Assembly (NCBI GenBank): GCA_001801285.1
Contig: MGXG01000087.1
Location: 1-13,601 of the forward strand
Direction of reading: 5' to 3'
DNA length: 13,601 nt
Source: Gammaproteobacteria bacterium GWE2_37_16
Lineage (GTDB): Bacteria > Pseudomonadota > Gammaproteobacteria > UBA9339
Shown: piece after piece, positions 13,294 through 13,601 of the stretch
Numbering within the stretch: the first letter of the stretch is position 1
How the letters are laid out: every line of letters starts with the position of its first letter
The notes under the pieces: generated by a model
What the model saw: the letters and a program-made list of their open reading frames with translations, nothing else
Told to the model about the DNA's origin: nothing
Databases searched by the model: none
Made by a program: the position numbers and the translations under genes

Positions 13294-13316
13294 CGCAGAC
13301 TACAGTCTGCGGCTAC
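13294..13316 (-). repeat. REP-like element, clean copy in inverse orientation
   Basis: Read on the minus strand: GTAG-CC followed by GCAGACTGTAGTCTGC and G. It differs from the copy at 9195-9217 only in the central bases. With the copy at 13241-13263 it forms a head-facing inverted pair separated by 30 bases, the layout of a bacterial interspersed mosaic element. Confidence 0.7.
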
Positions 13317-13408
13317 GAAATCGTTATTAATACGAATTATTCAACAACACCTTGCGCTGTGAGCTGAATATTTAATTACAAATAATTAGAAAAAATTGGT
13401 AAATAATT

Positions 13409-13601
13409 ATGTTATCTAAAAAAAAGTCGAATAAATTATTTTGTTTTTGTAATGGGATAATTTTTATTGGAATGATGCTGATCTTTAATAATTCTTTGGC
13501 AAATTATGATTACCTTGTTGAACCGATTGATAAATTTGAAAAAGTCACTGAACATGATATGTCTTTTGACATCGTTCCTGTTTATGAATCTGAGGAAGAT
13601 G
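13409..13601 (+). CDS. Unrecognised secreted protein, 5' part only
   Basis: The frame opens at ATG 13409 and is still open at the window end, giving 64 codons. The N-terminus is a clear Sec signal peptide: a basic stretch with Lys4-6 and Lys9, a hydrophobic core at about 10-26 (LFCFCNGIIFIGMMLIF), and a likely signal peptidase I site after NNSLA (residue 31). The visible mature part, beginning NYDYLVEPIDKFEKVTEHD, is acidic and matches no family I recognise. No strong SD precedes the start (only TTGGT about ten bases upstream). Periplasmic or extracellular location is inferred; function cannot be stated. Confidence 0.65.
   Translation, partial: MLSKKKSNKLFCFCNGIIFIGMMLIFNNSLANYDYLVEPIDKFEKVTEHDMSFDIVPVYESEED

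Larger units (their letters stand above)
12955..13408. other. 454-base intergenic region upstream of ycaR and the terminal gene
   Basis: Very AT-rich divergent spacer; I see no gene on either strand. It should hold the promoters of the ycaR-kdsB-purB operon (minus) and of the exported-protein gene (plus), but no pair of boxes is convincing. Small symmetric sites are present: the palindrome GAATTTAAATTC (13039-13050) and TTTGCA/TGCAAA (13113-13131). Its right third carries the two REP-like palindromes listed separately. Confidence 0.5.

Noticed and set aside
1..13601. CRISPR, defence, toxin-antitoxin, prophage or biosynthetic gene system
   Set aside because: No regularly spaced repeats of CRISPR type, no cas-, nuclease- or integrase-like proteins, and every sizeable frame not shadowing another gene is explained by a housekeeping protein or the two small envelope/secreted proteins.

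Overview
The window reads as a stretch of chromosome from an AT-rich gammaproteobacterium. This rests on gene content and order: a Pseudomonas-type hypoxanthine phosphoribosyltransferase, the rpmF-plsX-fabH-fabD-fabG-acpP-fabF cluster, and a ycaR-kdsB pair as in E. coli. Vitamin B6 made by PdxS/PdxT instead of PdxA/PdxJ is a minority trait in this class. I cannot name the genus. Almost everything is core metabolism; I see no phage, IS transposase, CRISPR, toxin-antitoxin or defence genes, and no tRNA or rRNA.

Layout. (1) 1-1161, plus strand: the 3' part of hpt (purine salvage), a spacer with tandem repeat fragments, and a small rhomboid-family membrane protease. (2) 1231-2777, minus strand: pdxS-pdxT, the two subunits of PLP synthase, with a promoter whose -10 box sits inside an inverted repeat. 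(3) 2885-9154, plus strand: a strong promoter, then rpmF (ribosomal protein L32), plsX (phospholipid precursor synthesis) and fabH, fabD, fabG, acpP and fabF, a near-complete core for starting and extending fatty acids on acyl carrier protein. The spacers before plsX, acpP and fabF are long and hold inverted repeats, and plsX and fabF start with TTG. (4) 9155-9873: repeat palindromes on both sides of rsmD (16S rRNA methyltransferase, minus strand). (5) 10045-10272: a small glycine-zipper lipoprotein closed by a 19-bp-stem bidirectional terminator. (6) 10405-10536: an intergenic imperfect palindrome of about 132 bp. (7) 10606-12954, minus strand: ycaR-kdsB-purB, a tight operon joining LPS Kdo activation with purine synthesis. 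(8) 12955-13601: a non-coding region with two inverted REP-like palindromes, then the start of an unrecognised secreted protein cut off by the window end.

The most interesting signal is not a gene. It is a family of short palindromes with the architecture GTAG-NN-16-nt palindrome-G, present in clean or decayed form at 507-550, 1207-1217, 9154-9217, 9851-9873, 13241-13263 and 13294-13316. This is the architecture of REP elements mobilised by REP-associated tyrosine transposases (RAYTs). No such transposase lies in the window. The structured fabF leader, the 132-bp palindrome and an Asn/Gln-rich insertion in PdxT are the other points worth a second look. I found no undescribed multi-gene system here.
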